From: Coenobita brevimanus
Taxonomy: Eukaryota > Arthropoda > Malacostraca > Decapoda > Coenobitidae
Direction: 5' to 3'
DNA: 64,000 nucleotides
Assembly (NCBI GenBank): GCA_032717465.1
Contig: JAVRFU010000151.1
Coordinates: forward strand, 124,001-188,000
Made by a program: the position numbers and the translations under genes. The notes under the pieces are model-generated. The model saw nothing but the letters and a program-made list of their open reading frames with translations, was not told the DNA's origin and ran no database searches. Shown here piece by piece: positions 1 to 10,482 of this stretch. Position 1 is the first letter of the stretch, and every line of letters starts with the position of its first letter.

Positions 1-390
1 AGCTCATACATACAGAAATGACAGTGATTAGATGGATTTGTAGTGCTTCCTTGAATGTGAGGCCAGGGGGGCTAGGATTACAATTGAAGATCTGAAAGGA
101 AGGATGTGACTGGATTGTATTGGTGTTGTGATGAGGAGGGGTAAATTGAGATGGTTTGGGCGTGTTGAGAGAATGGAGGATAACAGTTGGGTGCAGAAGG
201 TGAGATATGGAAATGTCGGGGGTGGGGTTGCAAGGGGCAAACTGAAAAAGTCCTGGGACAAGGCCATAGAGTGTAAGCTTAGGGATAATGGACTGAATAG
301 GGAGGCTGCCAGAGATCGAGCAGCGTGGAGAGCTGCCATTAGGTGACGAAGTTCAGCGCTTGCAAGCATGTTGGAGCCTTTATAAACAGT
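1..390 (+). mobile_element. LINE-A 3' end (decayed non-LTR retrotransposon)
   Basis: The + strand encodes the C-terminus of a LINE reverse transcriptase protein. It contains KLRWFGRVERMED, then a GKLKKSWDKAIE stretch and a terminal DRAAWRAAIR, followed by a 3' UTR with the motif GCAAGCATGTTGGAGCC. A second copy at 38.4-38.9 kb has the same order and 3' UTR, which defines the family. The catalytic RT domain lies outside the window or is lost. The 'LRWFGHVERM' C-terminus is typical of endonuclease-type LINEs of the RTE/CFDP2 kind; the clade is inference. Confidence 0.8.
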
Positions 391-615
391 ATGAATAATT
401 CAAACAGAAAAACCTTACTACTTCCCTCTAAAGTTTGTTTTCCATATTCTTATTATTATTTTTATGGTGATAAATGATTGCCACAGTGGTAGTAAATGAT
501 GTTTGCACTCCCCAGGCTCATGGCCTTTGGTTCCTTCTTCCTCGCATAAAAAAAGAAAGAAAGAAAGAAAAAAAAAAGTGGCACTGGTGACAGAGAGATG
601 TCATCTTGTGGTACA

Positions 616-620
<5 letters not shown>

Positions 621-652
<32 letters not shown>
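621..652. repeat. (CA)n microsatellite flanked by an 18-bp direct repeat
   Basis: About 16 CA units. The sequence ATCTTGTGGTACACTGAA just upstream (from about 602) recurs as ATCTTGTGGTGCACTAAA just downstream (from about 653), so the microsatellite sits between diverged direct repeats. The cause is not visible. Confidence 0.9.
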
Positions 653-744
653 ATCTTGTGGTGCACTAAAGAGATGCAGAAACCATCGTGGAATGATATG
701 TTTGGAATGAAATTATCCTCTTCTTTGCTGATTTATCCAAACGT

Positions 745-1145
745 AACTTAAATTTTCATAACGTAATTTATCCTAACCTAATTTAATATATTTTATGCTA
801 ACCTAAACAGATTTATCCTAACCTAACCTAACCTAACCCATCCCTTAAATACAGCAATTGTGTTTCCCTTGTTTATTGATGGATTCATTCCTAACATGAA
901 AGCTCACTTTTGTACATCTTTTCAAAGTCACTGAATCAATTCAAAGGCAGGTCAAAATTTGTGGTAATACAATGTTTAAGAGGTGGTCCAATGTCTCCTT
1001 CACTCATTACCCCAAAATTCATTTGGGTTTCAATTTTTGCATGTTTGGTTAAGTTACTGTTGGTTAGGTTAGGTTAGGCTGTGTTAGGTGATGGTTAAGT
1101 AATGGTTAGGTTAGACTGGGTTTGATTTGGTTAGGCTGAGTGTGG
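745..1145. repeat. CCTAA / TTAGG-rich inverted arms
   Basis: The left arm (about 750-838) is rich in CCTAA and ends in tandem CCTAACCTAACC. The right arm (about 1050-1145) carries the complementary GGTTAGGTTAGG with degenerate units. Between them are about 200 bp with no gene. The arrangement is inverted, like the arms at 43.4-43.7 and 48.4-48.9 kb, so this may be a foldback or MITE-type repeat rather than a true telomere relic. Confidence 0.6.
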
Positions 1146-1167
1146 GTAGAGTAGGTTATTTTTGGTT

Positions 1168-1376
1168 GGGGTGGTTTACTGGGTATTGAAGGTGCTCCAG
1201 TTGGATTGAGCCTGTGTAAGTTTGTATCCAAGGGGTGTTTGGGGTTTATTCCTCATGTAATGTCACTCAGGGATGAATGAGGCTGGTCACTCATCTTCAG
1301 TGTCAGGATCAACTTGCCTAACCTTGGGTTCCTATGCTCCTCATAGGGCAACATGGGGTTGGATGGTGGAAGGTTG
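1168..1376 (+). mobile_element. SINE-G, 5'-truncated copy
   Basis: Matches the body of the SINE-G family from GTGGTTTACTGGGTA through the ATGAATGAGGCTGGTCACTC block to the GGGCAACATGGGG..GGATGG 3' end. The A-box-like TGGTTTACTGG is retained. The ~110-bp 5' head seen at 36.4 kb is missing. It directly abuts the (TA)n microsatellite. Confidence 0.75.

Positions 1377-1378
<2 letters not shown>

Positions 1379-1412
<34 letters not shown>
1379..1412. repeat. (TA)n microsatellite
   Basis: Uninterrupted TA dinucleotides between a SINE-G 3' end and the truncated 5' end of a LINE-B2 fragment. Confidence 0.95.
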
Positions 1413-1415
<3 letters not shown>

Positions 1416-1621
1416 TGACTGACTAAGAGGGTGTATGTTGGTGAAGTGGTGGGAGGCAGAGACCGAGGATGAGGTGGAAGGATGGAGCTTAGAGGTATTT
1501 GAGGGAGGGGGGAGTGGGCTGGGGGCCGGGCAGTTAAATGGTGGGTGACAGAGCGACTTGGAGGCGTTTTGTCTGTGGCCACCCCTTGCAGGATTAGGAC
1601 GTCGGTCCGTAGGTAGATAGA
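1413..1621 (+). mobile_element. LINE-B2 3' terminal fragment
   Basis: The final ~200 bp of LINE-B subfamily B2. It holds the coding end (GACTGACTAAGAGGGTG, GAGCGACTTGGAGGCGTTTTG) and the terminal block GTGGCCACCCCTTGCAGGATTAGG, then a short GATA tail (TAGATAGATA). A Tigger-like element is inserted at the end of that tail: position 1622-1623 is its TA target copy. Confidence 0.85.
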
Positions 1622-2029
1622 TACAGTAATCTACCCATTATCCGATGTAATACAGCCAAAGGCATGTCCGGAAAGTGGGTCCTTCCGGATAGTGGGCCCC
1701 TGCCTCCTGGACCGCTACTTATGGACTCTAACCCAGCCTAACTCGGGAAACCACCTTCATAACTACCTACCAGACCTGCATACCACCTATTTAAGGCCCT
1801 AATCACACAAATAAAGGACAGAAAGCATGAAATAAACAAAAAGGAACCAGAGAATGAGGATTTAGAGGTGGGTATGGAAAATACTGTACAGTATTTAGCA
1901 TTATCCAGGGTACTTACAACAAGTCCGTGGCCGTCACGATGAATAACCCGCCCCCTCTCAGACTCTGACAGTAATAAGGTGCACCTGAAGCACCAACAGT
2001 AATCCAGTGTTGCACTACACTTAATCATG

Positions 2030-2410
2030 TGCACTCTGAACTCAAGTCTTAACACTGTGCATTCTTTTTTCATTTGTGCTTTACTTGACTCTCAACACTG
2101 TTACACTCTGCACCGCACTGAAGCCTTTTCACTCTGAATTCTAATTTCTTAACACTGCGCATTCTTTTCTCACCTAACCTCTAGGCTGCTGAGAGCTCTG
2201 AGCTAAGTCATGCCCTGGTGCGGCTATTTTCCGTTAACATTCGTTAAGAGCCATCTGAGAGGTTTGTAGCAATCTGTCGACTGATCTTTCTCAGATGCTT
2301 GCAGCAACCAAGGGGTTAAGCTCTACTGAACTTGACTCTCAACAGTGTTGCACTCTGCATTTAAGTCTTTGCACTCTGAATTCTAATTTCTTAACATTGC
2401 GCATTATGTT
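2030..2410. repeat. Degenerate internal repeats within the Tigger-like element
   Basis: A block with CACTCTGAATTCTAATTTC TTAACACTGCGCATT recurs with variation near 2036-2070, 2130-2166 and 2375-2405, and CTTGACTCTCAACA recurs near 2087 and 2330. These lie between the left TIR and the transposase C-terminus and look like subterminal repeats. Confidence 0.6.
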
Positions 2411-2467
2411 CTTTACACTGCATAGCACTGTAAATTCCCATGTGGTCTAGTGGTAAGTTTTTGCTGT

Positions 2468-4335
2468 TTATTCACTCTCAGAGTCCAAGAGTAGGTGGTG
2501 CAGGTGGCCAAGGGGCACATCACTGGGACGTGGTGATGGACTACCCACTGCAGGCAAGTTCGAAGACAGGCACAACCCCACGTCCAGTGGCGACTCCACC
2601 GTGGCTGATGTGCTGTGCTGTGGCACGGAGGTGGAAGACCTGTCTTGGGAAGGCAGTGGTGTGGAGCCAGGGCTGGGCACAGCAGGGGTCACGGGCCTGA
2701 AGAAAGTGTCAGTGGTTGATTGACGTAAGGAATGGCGATTCTGGCGATTGATGATAAGCTGCCTGAAAGCGCGCACTTCCTCCACAATCCCCAAGGGCCC
2801 CATCTCCTTGTCGCAGTCCGGGTGTTCCGGGTAGTTGAGAACAAACTCGACGTGCTCCTGGAGTGCGGTTAGCTTAGGGATGGCTGGAGTAGTGGCACGC
2901 TGAGAAGAGTCCACATCATCGTCGCTGTCCTCGCTGGAATCTTCAAGCTGGGTACCTGTACTGGCAGCTGAAGATGCGATCTTGATATCAGACATGATCT
3001 CATACCCAGGATCACCCTCGTCGTCATCCAATCACTCATGCACATCGTCCACGTCAACGTTGTTGCCAGCCGCACGAAGACGTGCATGGAAGTCATCCAC
3101 GTCAAAACCTAGAAAGTCATGCAGCACATCGGCTCTGAAGCAGGTGAGACAAACCCCTTTCCAGAGTCTTAACAGAGCTTTCCCTCATGTTGTGGTCCAG
3201 TTGTAGATGGCTGACTTGATGTTGTAGCGGCGAATGTTTTCCACAGTTTGCTGGCCTCGCGTGTCCCGTCCCTCCCTGTTCTCGTCCTCGAGAACAACCA
3301 TCACCTCGTCCAGGAACTTCCTTTGGTACAGCCTCTTCGTTGCCACGATCACTTCTTGGTCCATTGGTTGGATGAGAGCAGTTGCATTAGGTGGCAAAAA
3401 CATGCACCTAATGCACCCATTCTCAGCCACCAAGTCCTTGTCAGACGGATGCACTGGTGCATTGTCCCGAAGAAGGGAGGCCTTTACCTGGTCGCGTGGG
3501 ATTCCCAGTGTGTTCATCTGGTAACGGATGACCTCCTTGACGAAGTGGCGGTGAAACTGATCTTTGAAGATCTTGGCTGTGAACCAAACCTTCACAGAAT
3601 GGTACCAAATGACAGGAAGGACATCCATCACCCCATGAAGACACCAAGGCTGCTTTGCAAGGCCAGCAATAACGGGCTTGAGCCAGTGCTTGCCATTAGC
3701 ATTGGTACAACACATAGCAGATATCCGTTGCATGCAAAGCTTGCGGCCCGTTACACGCTTCTCCGTCTCCTATGCTGGAGTGTTCATTGGCATAGAGCAA
3801 TAGAATAGACCAGTTTCATCAGTTGTAAACTTGACCGAGAGTGATGCCCTCCCTGTCGATCAAGCCCTTCATCTTCTGCCGAAACTCTTCTACTCCTCCC
3901 TATTGGCATCCAGAGCTTTGCCATGGGCCTTATGGTTGGCAAGGCCATGCCGTAACTTGAAAGTAAGAAGCCAACCCTTGGATGCTTTGAAGTCTGGGGT
4001 GTCGTGTAACCTTGTGAACTTCTCAGCAGCAGCCTTCAAATCTGTACCACGCACCATCACACCAGCAGCACATTGTTGTCGGTACCAAATCGGCATGGAG
4101 CAGTTGATTTCTGCAAATGGGGAAGTGAACATAACCTACCTCTCCACGTTGCGTTTGGTCTTCGATGTGAAGTCAGCCGTGTATGGGTGAGCTTGTCCTG
4201 GGATCTCTTGATATCAAACAATGTAGAGTGGGCCAGGTTAAATTCACAGAGGATGCATGACATTGACCATCCCGCATCCACCTTGTCCAATATCACCCTA
4301 TCGCCCTCTTCTTCTCCAGGGTCAGAACCACTCAT
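2468..4335 (-). pseudogene. Tigger/Jerky-like DDE transposase, frame-broken
   Basis: Reads on the minus strand in pieces. At 4057-4335 is an N-terminal DNA-binding part (VDAGWSMSCILCEFNLAHST, a CENP-B/psq-like helix-turn-helix). At 3890-4132 is a second CENP-B-type part (AAEKFTRLHDTPDFKASKGW). Next comes an out-of-frame DETGLF segment near 3810, which holds the first catalytic D. At 3185-3733 is the DDE core, with RDNAPVHPSDKD (second D) and FLPPNATALIQPMDQ (third D). At 2468-3031 is an acidic and Pro/Ser-rich C-terminus. The main frame is shared by three pieces; the N-terminus, the DETGLF region and the 3031-3105 junction are shifted and stops intervene. Such enzymes excise and paste the element at TA sites. 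This copy should be inactive. Confidence 0.88.
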
Positions 4336-4734
4336 TTCCTCTTCTTGGGCGGCGGGCCATCATCACACACACAAGGGGCAGGAGGGGAACAGCAGAGCCT
4401 GCAGCAGGTAGGGCACCACCACAAAAGCAAGCGCATGGGCTGCCATGGTGATGAGCGTGCACTCACGACAATGGATGAGCGGTAAGTGGGGAGGAGGCAG
4501 TGTCACCCTGCCAGACGTCGACGGAACTACTGTACTTGGCAAAACACAGCTGGTCCTCGCCGCGCCAAGTTCAAATTACGTGTGAAAAAAAATCGGATTT
4601 TTAAAACATTTTTACTTTTGGGGGCAATTTGGGGGTTACGAAGTCCCGGGCCCAAAATGTCTGAATAGTGGGCAGATTACTATAGATATTTTTAAGGTAA
4701 AGCTAAGGTATGAATATGTAAGGTTAGGCATCTA

Positions 4735-4892
4735 GTAATAAATTTTGGTAGATCTGAGTATATGAGGGAGGGGGGTGTGAATTGGGAGCAGGGCAGTGAA
4801 AAGGCGGGAGACAGGGCGACTTGGAGGCAATTTGTTTGTGGCCACCCCAAACGGGATTGAGGCGTCTGGCAATAGATAAATAGATCTGAGTA
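4735..4892 (+). mobile_element. LINE-B 3' terminal fragment
   Basis: Contains the last coding segment (ATATGAGGGAGGGGGGTGTG, GGGCGACTTGGAGGC) and the family terminus GTGGCCACCCCAAACGGGATTGAGGCGTCTGGCAATAGAT, with a short degenerate GATA tail. It is 5'-truncated. Confidence 0.85.
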
Positions 4893-5009
4893 GATTTAGA
4901 AACTGCCATAATACTTGAAAAACAAGCAGGAGTGAATCAGAATGAACATTGATAAAAAGAACAGGGAAAGCAAAATCAGTAGTATGCAGTCATTTACCAC
5001 CATTAAAAT

Positions 5010-5312
5010 TATTAGAAGAGGTGAGACAAGCTTTGGTGCAAAAGAAAGCAAACATATAGTGAGTGGATAGGAAGCGGAGGCATGAAGGAAATTGAGAGAA
5101 GGAAGTTATATATAGAGAAGAAGAAGAGAGGTGAAAAGATTAATAAGAAGAGAGAGGATGAGGAGTTTGGAAGGAATTTGAGTGTAAAGTGGAAGAAATG
5201 TAAGAAAATGTTCTGGAAGAAGGTAAAGAGAGTTAGATAGGTTAATAAAGATAAAAGTGGCTGATTGCTAGTGGAGAAGGGAGAAAAAGTGAGCAGATGG
5301 AGGGAACACTTT
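5010..5312 (+). mobile_element. LINE-B internal fragment (endonuclease-RT linker)
   Basis: Translates with gaps to the linker seen in the longer LINE-B copies: EVRQALVQKKANI..., then DEEFGRNLSVKWKKCKKMFWKK. The 3' side stops at GGAGGGAACACTTTA, where a LINE-C (ATC)n tail begins, so the LINE-C copy interrupted or replaced it. Frames are broken. Confidence 0.8.
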
Positions 5313-6445
5313 ATCATTATCATCATCATCATCATCCGGACCTCCTCTCCCACCCTAGGGCAAGGTGAGGAGTAGCACGTCCAGACAGCCTAAATTTGCC
5401 CAGTCCAATGGGCCACAAATCCATTCTCTCATCATTCAAGCCCCCAGAATCCTGGCTGTATCTGATATCCCAAAAACATTCACCTCATTCTGTAGCTTCA
5501 CATAAATGTATCAGATAGAGTCAGTCCAGACCCTGTCACATTAAAAAGGGATGACAAATCACTGATCATGTATTGCTTCTCACAACATTCATCCAGCCAG
5601 CTCGATCTCTTGGCAGTCCCCTAGCCTCATCAACATCCATACCTCTCATCCTCACACACTCATCCACCATATCCCTCCACCTTCTCTTTGGGCTGCCTCA
5701 TCTTCTCCCTCCTTCAGATTTGCTCAGATATACCTTTTTCAACACTCGTTTGTTATCCATTCTCTCCACATGACCATACCATCTCAGACCACTCTCTTCG
5801 ATTCCGGTGTCCACAGACTTTCTCACATCGCATCTTTCATGAATCACATTATATAGTATCCTGTCCACTGTCTGTACTCCACATACATTCCCCAGCAGTC
5901 CCATCTCCACTGCTCCTACTCTTGACTTTTCATTTCCATGCCACACCATAGTCTCACATCCATATGTTAAAGTTGACACTAACAGTCCTTCATGTAAGCC
6001 TCGTGTAGCTGCAACACTCAAGCCTCTGTTTCTTATCAAGGACTTCGTTGCACCAGCTACTTTTCTTCCTTATGTCACACTACTTTCAACTTCTTTTGCA
6101 CATTTTCCTCTCTTTTCTATCACTGTACCCAGGTATTTGAACTCTCTCACCAATTCCAGTCTCTCTCCATACACTAACATCACACTGGGAGTCACCTTCT
6201 CACTCAGTAACCATCACTTTACTCTTTTCTGCATTTACTCTCAAGGCACGATGCTCACAGACATCAGCACAACTCTGCACTAGCCTACTAAGTTCTTGTC
6301 TGGTGCTTGTAAGCAGTACTGCATCATCAGCATACAACAAATTTGAGATATTCTATCCATCACCATTCATTACCAATGCCATTCCTCTCTCCATTACTCA
6401 TGTTTTTACTTCTCTCATCACCCCATCCATATACTGTACAGTAAT
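5313..6445 (-). mobile_element. LINE-C copy, 5'-truncated
   Basis: The 3' end on the minus strand is the (GAT)n tail at 5313-5336, preceded by the family 3' UTR (CCTAGGGCAAGGTGAGG on the + strand). Coding parts include MIRNRGLSVAATRGLHEG, LVSTLTYGCETMVWHGNEKS and LRWYGHVERMDNKRVLKKVY (5698-6039). Further 5' there is decayed RT sequence, including the region just after the catalytic aspartates near 6330. Frameshifts are frequent. The same family occurs at 25.8-27.5 and 27.9-29.8 kb. Confidence 0.82.
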
Positions 6446-6689
6446 AGTAATAATGATGATGTTACAGTATTATGGTTTTTCTATGTCAGGTGGGGTGGAA
6501 GGGTCACTGTTCAGTAACTTTGAGGCTCAGGAAGTGTGTGGGTTCCATGCGTCTTCATCTGGGAACACAACAACTTGGACCTGGGGCAGCAGAGTTCCTC
6601 CGCAGGACCACACACTTAGCACATCAGAATGTTGTTGCATGTAACTGTGCTCTGCTTAAAGGTCTGATAGGCTGTCTTGGCCAGACATC
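6446..6689. other. No gene recognised
   Basis: Unique-looking sequence between LINE-C and LINE-B pieces. A 113-codon open frame overlaps it, but I see no recognisable protein. Confidence 0.4.
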
Positions 6690-7016
6690 TGAATCCTGTA
6701 AGGGGTGGCCACAAACAAATCACCTCCATACTGCCCTCTCCCCCACAATCTAACTGCCCTGCTCCCACCTCATGCCCCCCTGTCTCATATACCTCTCTAC
6801 TCCATCCCTCCATCTCATCCTTGGCCTCCCCCTCCCTCTCCCTGCTTCCACCTCACTCACATACACTCTCCTCGTCAGTCTTTCACTCTCCATCCTCTCC
6901 ATATGGCCAAACCACCTCATTGTACGGTATTTCTCCTAATGCTTTCTATCACATCCACATCCTCACCACAACGCTCCTTCACTTCCTCATTTGTCAGTCT
7001 GTCTTCACTCTCTAGT
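6690..7016 (-). mobile_element. LINE-B 3' fragment
   Basis: Begins on the minus strand at the family terminus (GGGGTGGCCACAAACAAATC on +) and extends through the LRWFGHVERM-equivalent region (CCATCCTCTCCATATGGCC on +). The GATA tail is absent or replaced by CTTGGCCAG. No open frame survives. Confidence 0.8.
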
Positions 7017-7019
7017 AAG

Positions 7020-7960
7020 TGTCTGAATGTGTCTGCATTGTTATGTTTTGGCTCTAGGCCCATCTGGACATGATGAATTTGGTGGTCCTGTTTTTATTTT
7101 TATTTTTTATTTTTTTAGTACTGAGGTGAGTCAGGATTCTGATGGCTTGAATGGTAAGTCAGTGAATATGTGGGGATTTGATTAGGTATGCTCTTGATAG
7201 GTTTCCTGTCTTGATTTTCCTTGTTTTTTTTTAACCCTACTGCAGGTAGAAAGAGGTCAGGATGATGATGATTATGATGATGGATATAATTTTCTTCCTA
7301 TTGTCTCTTCCTGTTGAAAGGCAGAGAAATTCAGCGTATGGGAAATTTTTTTTTAACCCTAGTACTATTTAATAACTGTTTTTTTTTTTTGTGTGTGTAT
7401 GTGTGTGAACCTGGTGGACTGAAGATTGAAATTGCTCGTGTATTTTACCATCACTTTGGTGGATAGGGAGGGGATTAGGGGTGTTTGTAGACCCAGGAGG
7501 GGAGCTGTCCAACTATACATGTTCCACACCATATGAAGGCATCCCTCTGCAGCATTATTCCTTGTAAAAAGAGCAGTTATATTCAGCTTACAGGAATTTT
7601 TTTTTTTCTCCTATCAGCATGATAGACTTAATTTATGTACGATAGTGCCAGGTGATCGGACTAATTACCCAAAGGTGATTTTAATCGTGTTACCATCACA
7701 TGTTTCTGTTCACTTTATCTCGCTCAGTTTATTCCTGCCAGTGTCTTTTTAATTTTATTCTTAACATCTTCTAACCATTTTATTCTCAGCTTAGAATAGG
7801 CATTTCAAACTGGAGGGGCGATTATAAGTCCCGACTCCCAACATACGAGGCCTTGCTTGGGTTGAATGAAATCACATGATACTAACTAAAGATAGATATC
7901 ACCTGAGGGTCAGTGAATTAATCAAGGGTCTTGGATGAAAAGTGTTAATTTATAATATAT
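7020..7960. other. Non-coding stretch
   Basis: AT-rich with several T-runs and a GTGTGTGTATGTGTGTG stretch near 7390-7407. A segment at about 7460-7580 (GGATAGGGAGGGGATTAGGGG..ATGAAGGCATCCCTCTGCAG) resembles segments near 55.06 and 56.09 kb, so it may be an unclassified dispersed repeat. No gene seen. Confidence 0.5.
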
Positions 7961-7966
7961 TCTTCA

Positions 7967-8089
7967 GGTTCTGACATTGAATCTGCCTTATGGAAGCTTC
8001 ATGGTCATGGAATCTCCGTTGTTGAAAATAACTGTTTTGACGGTCATCCACTTCTCAGTCAACTGCTTCCACTATCAAGTAAGCAGCCA
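7967..8089 (+). other. Candidate host exon, function unknown
   Basis: A strong acceptor (ATATATTCTTCAG) is followed by an open frame and a good donor (TATCAA then GTAAGC). In one frame it reads SDIESALWKLHGHGISVVEN then NCFDGHPLLSQLLPL, with protein-like composition and no stop. A second frame is also open (MNLPYGSFMVMESPLLKI). I do not recognise either and neither fits TSR1. A chance open stretch remains possible. Confidence 0.3.
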
Positions 8090-8194
8090 CCTGATGATTT
8101 TGTGTTTGTGTATTTACCTACCTAGTTTACGTAACTGTATTATACAGGATTTGCTCTAAGCTTGTCATGTCTACGGTTAGATACCCTCTGAATA

Positions 8195-8520
8195 GACCTC
8201 GTATATGCATGCACATTTACCTACACATACACATGCAGGCATATGCATGTACACATGCACATACAGGTCCATATACGTGCACATTTGCTTACACGTACAC
8301 ATACAGCCAAATTTACGTACCATACTTATACACATATAGGCACATTTACTGTACATATACGTACAGATACAGGCACATTTATGTACACATACATATAGTC
8401 ATGTTTTGATATGCATAGTCACATTGAAATTCACATACACTGAGCCACATTTATACATATGTATTCATATACAACCATATTTACATGCACATATAGGTAC
8501 ATAAACAGATAGAGAGATAT
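8195..8520. repeat. Degenerate ACATAC/GCACAT repeat
   Basis: About 300 bp of imperfect alternating purine-pyrimidine repeats (CATACACATGCAGGCATATG-like units, spaced AGGCACATTTA blocks). Alternation of this kind can favour Z-DNA; that is inference. Confidence 0.7.
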
Positions 8521-8589
8521 TGAATACATACATTACCACACAGTGTAGAGTTGTGAGATAAAAAAAAAAAGAGAGAGAGAGAGAAGAAA

Positions 8590-8730
8590 CGGGGGGATGA
8601 AGTCATACATTGTGACCCCAGGGATAAGGGACTGAACAGAGGCTGTTAGAAATCAAGCAGGATGGAGAACCATAAAGTGACAAAGGCCAACACATTAAGC
8701 ATGTTGGAGCCTGTATAAACATATTGAAAC
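8590..8730 (+). mobile_element. LINE-A 3' fragment
   Basis: Decayed match to LINE-A from the ATTGTGACCCCAGGGATAAG block through AGAAATCAAGCAGGATGGAG to the 3' UTR AAGCATGTTGGAGCCTGTAT. It is preceded by an A-rich GAGAGA tract (8559-8584). Confidence 0.7.
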
Positions 8731-8767
8731 AACGCTGCTCTGTGGTGGAACTCTGAAGGTGCCATGA

Positions 8768-8788
8768 AAAAAAAATAATAATAATAAT
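8768..8788. repeat. (AAT)n microsatellite
   Basis: Seven near-perfect ATA/AAT units. Confidence 0.8.
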
Positions 8789-9097
8789 AAGTTGTCTATC
8801 CTCCATTTTATTTTTTTCTTCTGTTTGTTTAGCCAGGGAAGAAGGAAGCAGAGGCTGAAAGCCTATAAAATTGTTCCCTTCAGGAAAAAATAAGAAGTGA
8901 TTAATTCAAAATCTGTTCATTTAGATTTTAGAGATACCAAGACACAGTGTGCTGAAAAGACTGGCGGGAAATACAGGAAAAGGAAGACAGTTCCAGAGTT
9001 GACCTGTTGCATTCATGAAGGACTGGAAGTATCTGTTAATTCTTTCATTAGAGTTGGACAGAAAAGACTCATTAAATTTAATGGTGCCATGACTCAT

Positions 9098-10270
9098 TCT
9101 TAGATCTTTAGGGAAAAGTTTCTAGAGAAGGGAAAGAAGTTGTATGCGGCTTTCATGGATTTGGAGAAAGCATATGACAGGGTGGATAGACAAGGATTGT
9201 GGAAAGTATTAAGAATATATGGAGTAGATGGGAAGTTGTTGAATGCTGTGAAGAGTATGTATGATGTTGCTAAGGCTGCAGTGCGTGTTGATGGTGAACT
9301 AAGTGAATTTTTCTCTTTGAAGGTTAGGTTGAAACAGGGATGTGTCATGTCTCCATGGTTGTTCAATCTGTACATGGATGGGGAAATAAAAGAGGTACAA
9401 GGTAAGGTAGTGGATGTTGGAGTGGCCCTGGTGAGAGAGGATAGAGTTTGGAAACTCCCTGTACTGTTGTTTGCAGATGATACTGTGTTGTTGAGTGAAG
9501 ACGAAGGGGAGCGGCAAGGCTTGGTGGATGAGTTTTGGAGAGTGTGTAAGAAACGGAATCTAAAGGTGAATGTAGGGAAGAGTAAAGTGATAGTCTTTGA
9601 GAGAGGTGAAGTCAGTGAATGGACAGCGAGGTTGGATGATGAGGAATTGGAAAATGTGAGTACGTTTAAGTACTTGGGTAGTGTGATGAGTAAGGATGGA
9701 GGTTTGGAGGATGAAGTGTTTGAAAAGGTACAGTAGGGAAGAAAGGTTGCTGGTTCCTTGAAAGCAGTGATAAGAAACAGGGAAGTGAGCATGGAAGTGA
9801 AAAAGTTACTACATGACAGTATTGTGATACCAACTCCAACATATGGAAGTGAAGCTTGGACGTTGTTGGAAGGACACAGTCAAGAGTGAGAGCAGTGGAA
9901 ATGAGTTATTTAAGAGGACCCTGTGGAGTCACAAGGAGAGACAGGCTGACGAGTGAGCATATAAAGGAGCGTTGTGTTGATGTGGATGTGATAGGAAGTG
10001 TTATGAGGAACACACTGAGGTGGTTTGGCCATGTGGAGAGGATGGAGGGTGAAAGACTGACGAAGAGAGTGTATGTGAGTGAGGTGGAGGGGGGAAGAGG
10101 GAGGGGGAGGCCAAGGATGAGATGGAAGGATGGGGTGGAGAGGTATATGAGAGAGGGGGGTGTGAGTTCGGAGCAGGGGAGTGAAATGGCGGGGGACAGG
10201 GCGACTTGGAGGCGATTTGTTTGTGGCCACCCCAAACGGGATTGAGGCGTCTGGCAATAGATAGATAGAT
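9098..10270 (+). mobile_element. LINE-B copy: RT core to 3' tail
   Basis: 5'-truncated copy. The RT open frame at 9140-9736 holds MYAAFMDLEKAYDRVDRQG, LKQGCVMSPWLFNLYMDG and the catalytic FADDTVLLSEDEG. A stop at about 9736 and a later frameshift (near 9880) separate it from the C-terminal part at 9856-10245, which carries RNTLRWFGHVERMEGERLTK and GRGRPRMRWKDGVERYM and ends at CGHPKRD. The terminus is GTGGCCACCCCAAACGGGATTG..GGCAATAGATAGATAGAT. It is immediately abutted by an antisense SINE-H. Confidence 0.92.
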
Positions 10271-10482
10271 TTATTTATTTTCTTAGTTTTACGCTTTGTC
10301 CCTTTTTGTCAATAAAGGCTAAGGTGTTGCCCCTGGGTAGGGGACTTAGGTTTTTGGAGTGTGTAGCACTTTATGACCGGATGCCCTTCCTGACATCTAC
10401 CAGTGACCCTTGGGTGGATTCGAATCTCTGACTTTTCGTTCAGAACGCTCTAACCCACTGAGCCATGGCAGCTTCAGTCATC
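10271..10482 (-). mobile_element. SINE-H (tRNA-derived), antisense
   Basis: The minus strand has an RNA polymerase III A box TGGCTCAGTGG (10455-10465) and a B box-like GATTCGAATCC (10417-10427) spaced as in a tRNA. A non-tRNA body follows (GGTCACTGGTAGATGTCAGG, CACCTTAGCCTTTATTG). Two further copies lie at 40.43 and 60.16 kb. Its 3' end directly touches the LINE-B GATA tail. Confidence 0.88.

Larger units (their letters stand above)
1624..4682 (-). mobile_element. Tigger/pogo-like DNA transposon, complete ends
   Basis: Terminal inverted repeats pair CAGTAATCTACCCATTATCC (left) with TAGTAATCTGCCCACTATTC (reverse complement of the right end). TA lies directly outside each end (1622-1623 and 4683-4684), the target duplication expected of Tc1/mariner-pogo elements. 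The target was the GATA tail of a LINE-B2 piece (left flank TAGATAGA, right flank GATATT). Length is 3,059 bp. The minus strand carries a broken transposase. Both the TIR type and the protein support the Tigger/Jerky-like group. Confidence 0.9.

Noticed and set aside
750..1145. Telomere or chromosome-fusion scar from TTAGG repeats
   Set aside because: The arrays are short, degenerate and in facing orientation, and two other loci in the window have the same layout, which fits a dispersed element better.
2440..3808. + strand frames of 86-186 codons at 2440-2700, 2982-3206 and 3248-3808
   Set aside because: They overlie the minus-strand Tigger-like transposase, whose DDE motifs are clear; they are shadows.
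8109..8160. TATTTACCTACCTAGTTT as a possible antisense LINE-D tail
   Set aside because: Too short and without adjoining LINE-D sequence.
10271..10482. Possible tRNA gene (A and B boxes)
   Set aside because: The same ~200-bp unit occurs three times with a non-tRNA body and no proper acceptor stem; it is a tRNA-derived SINE.
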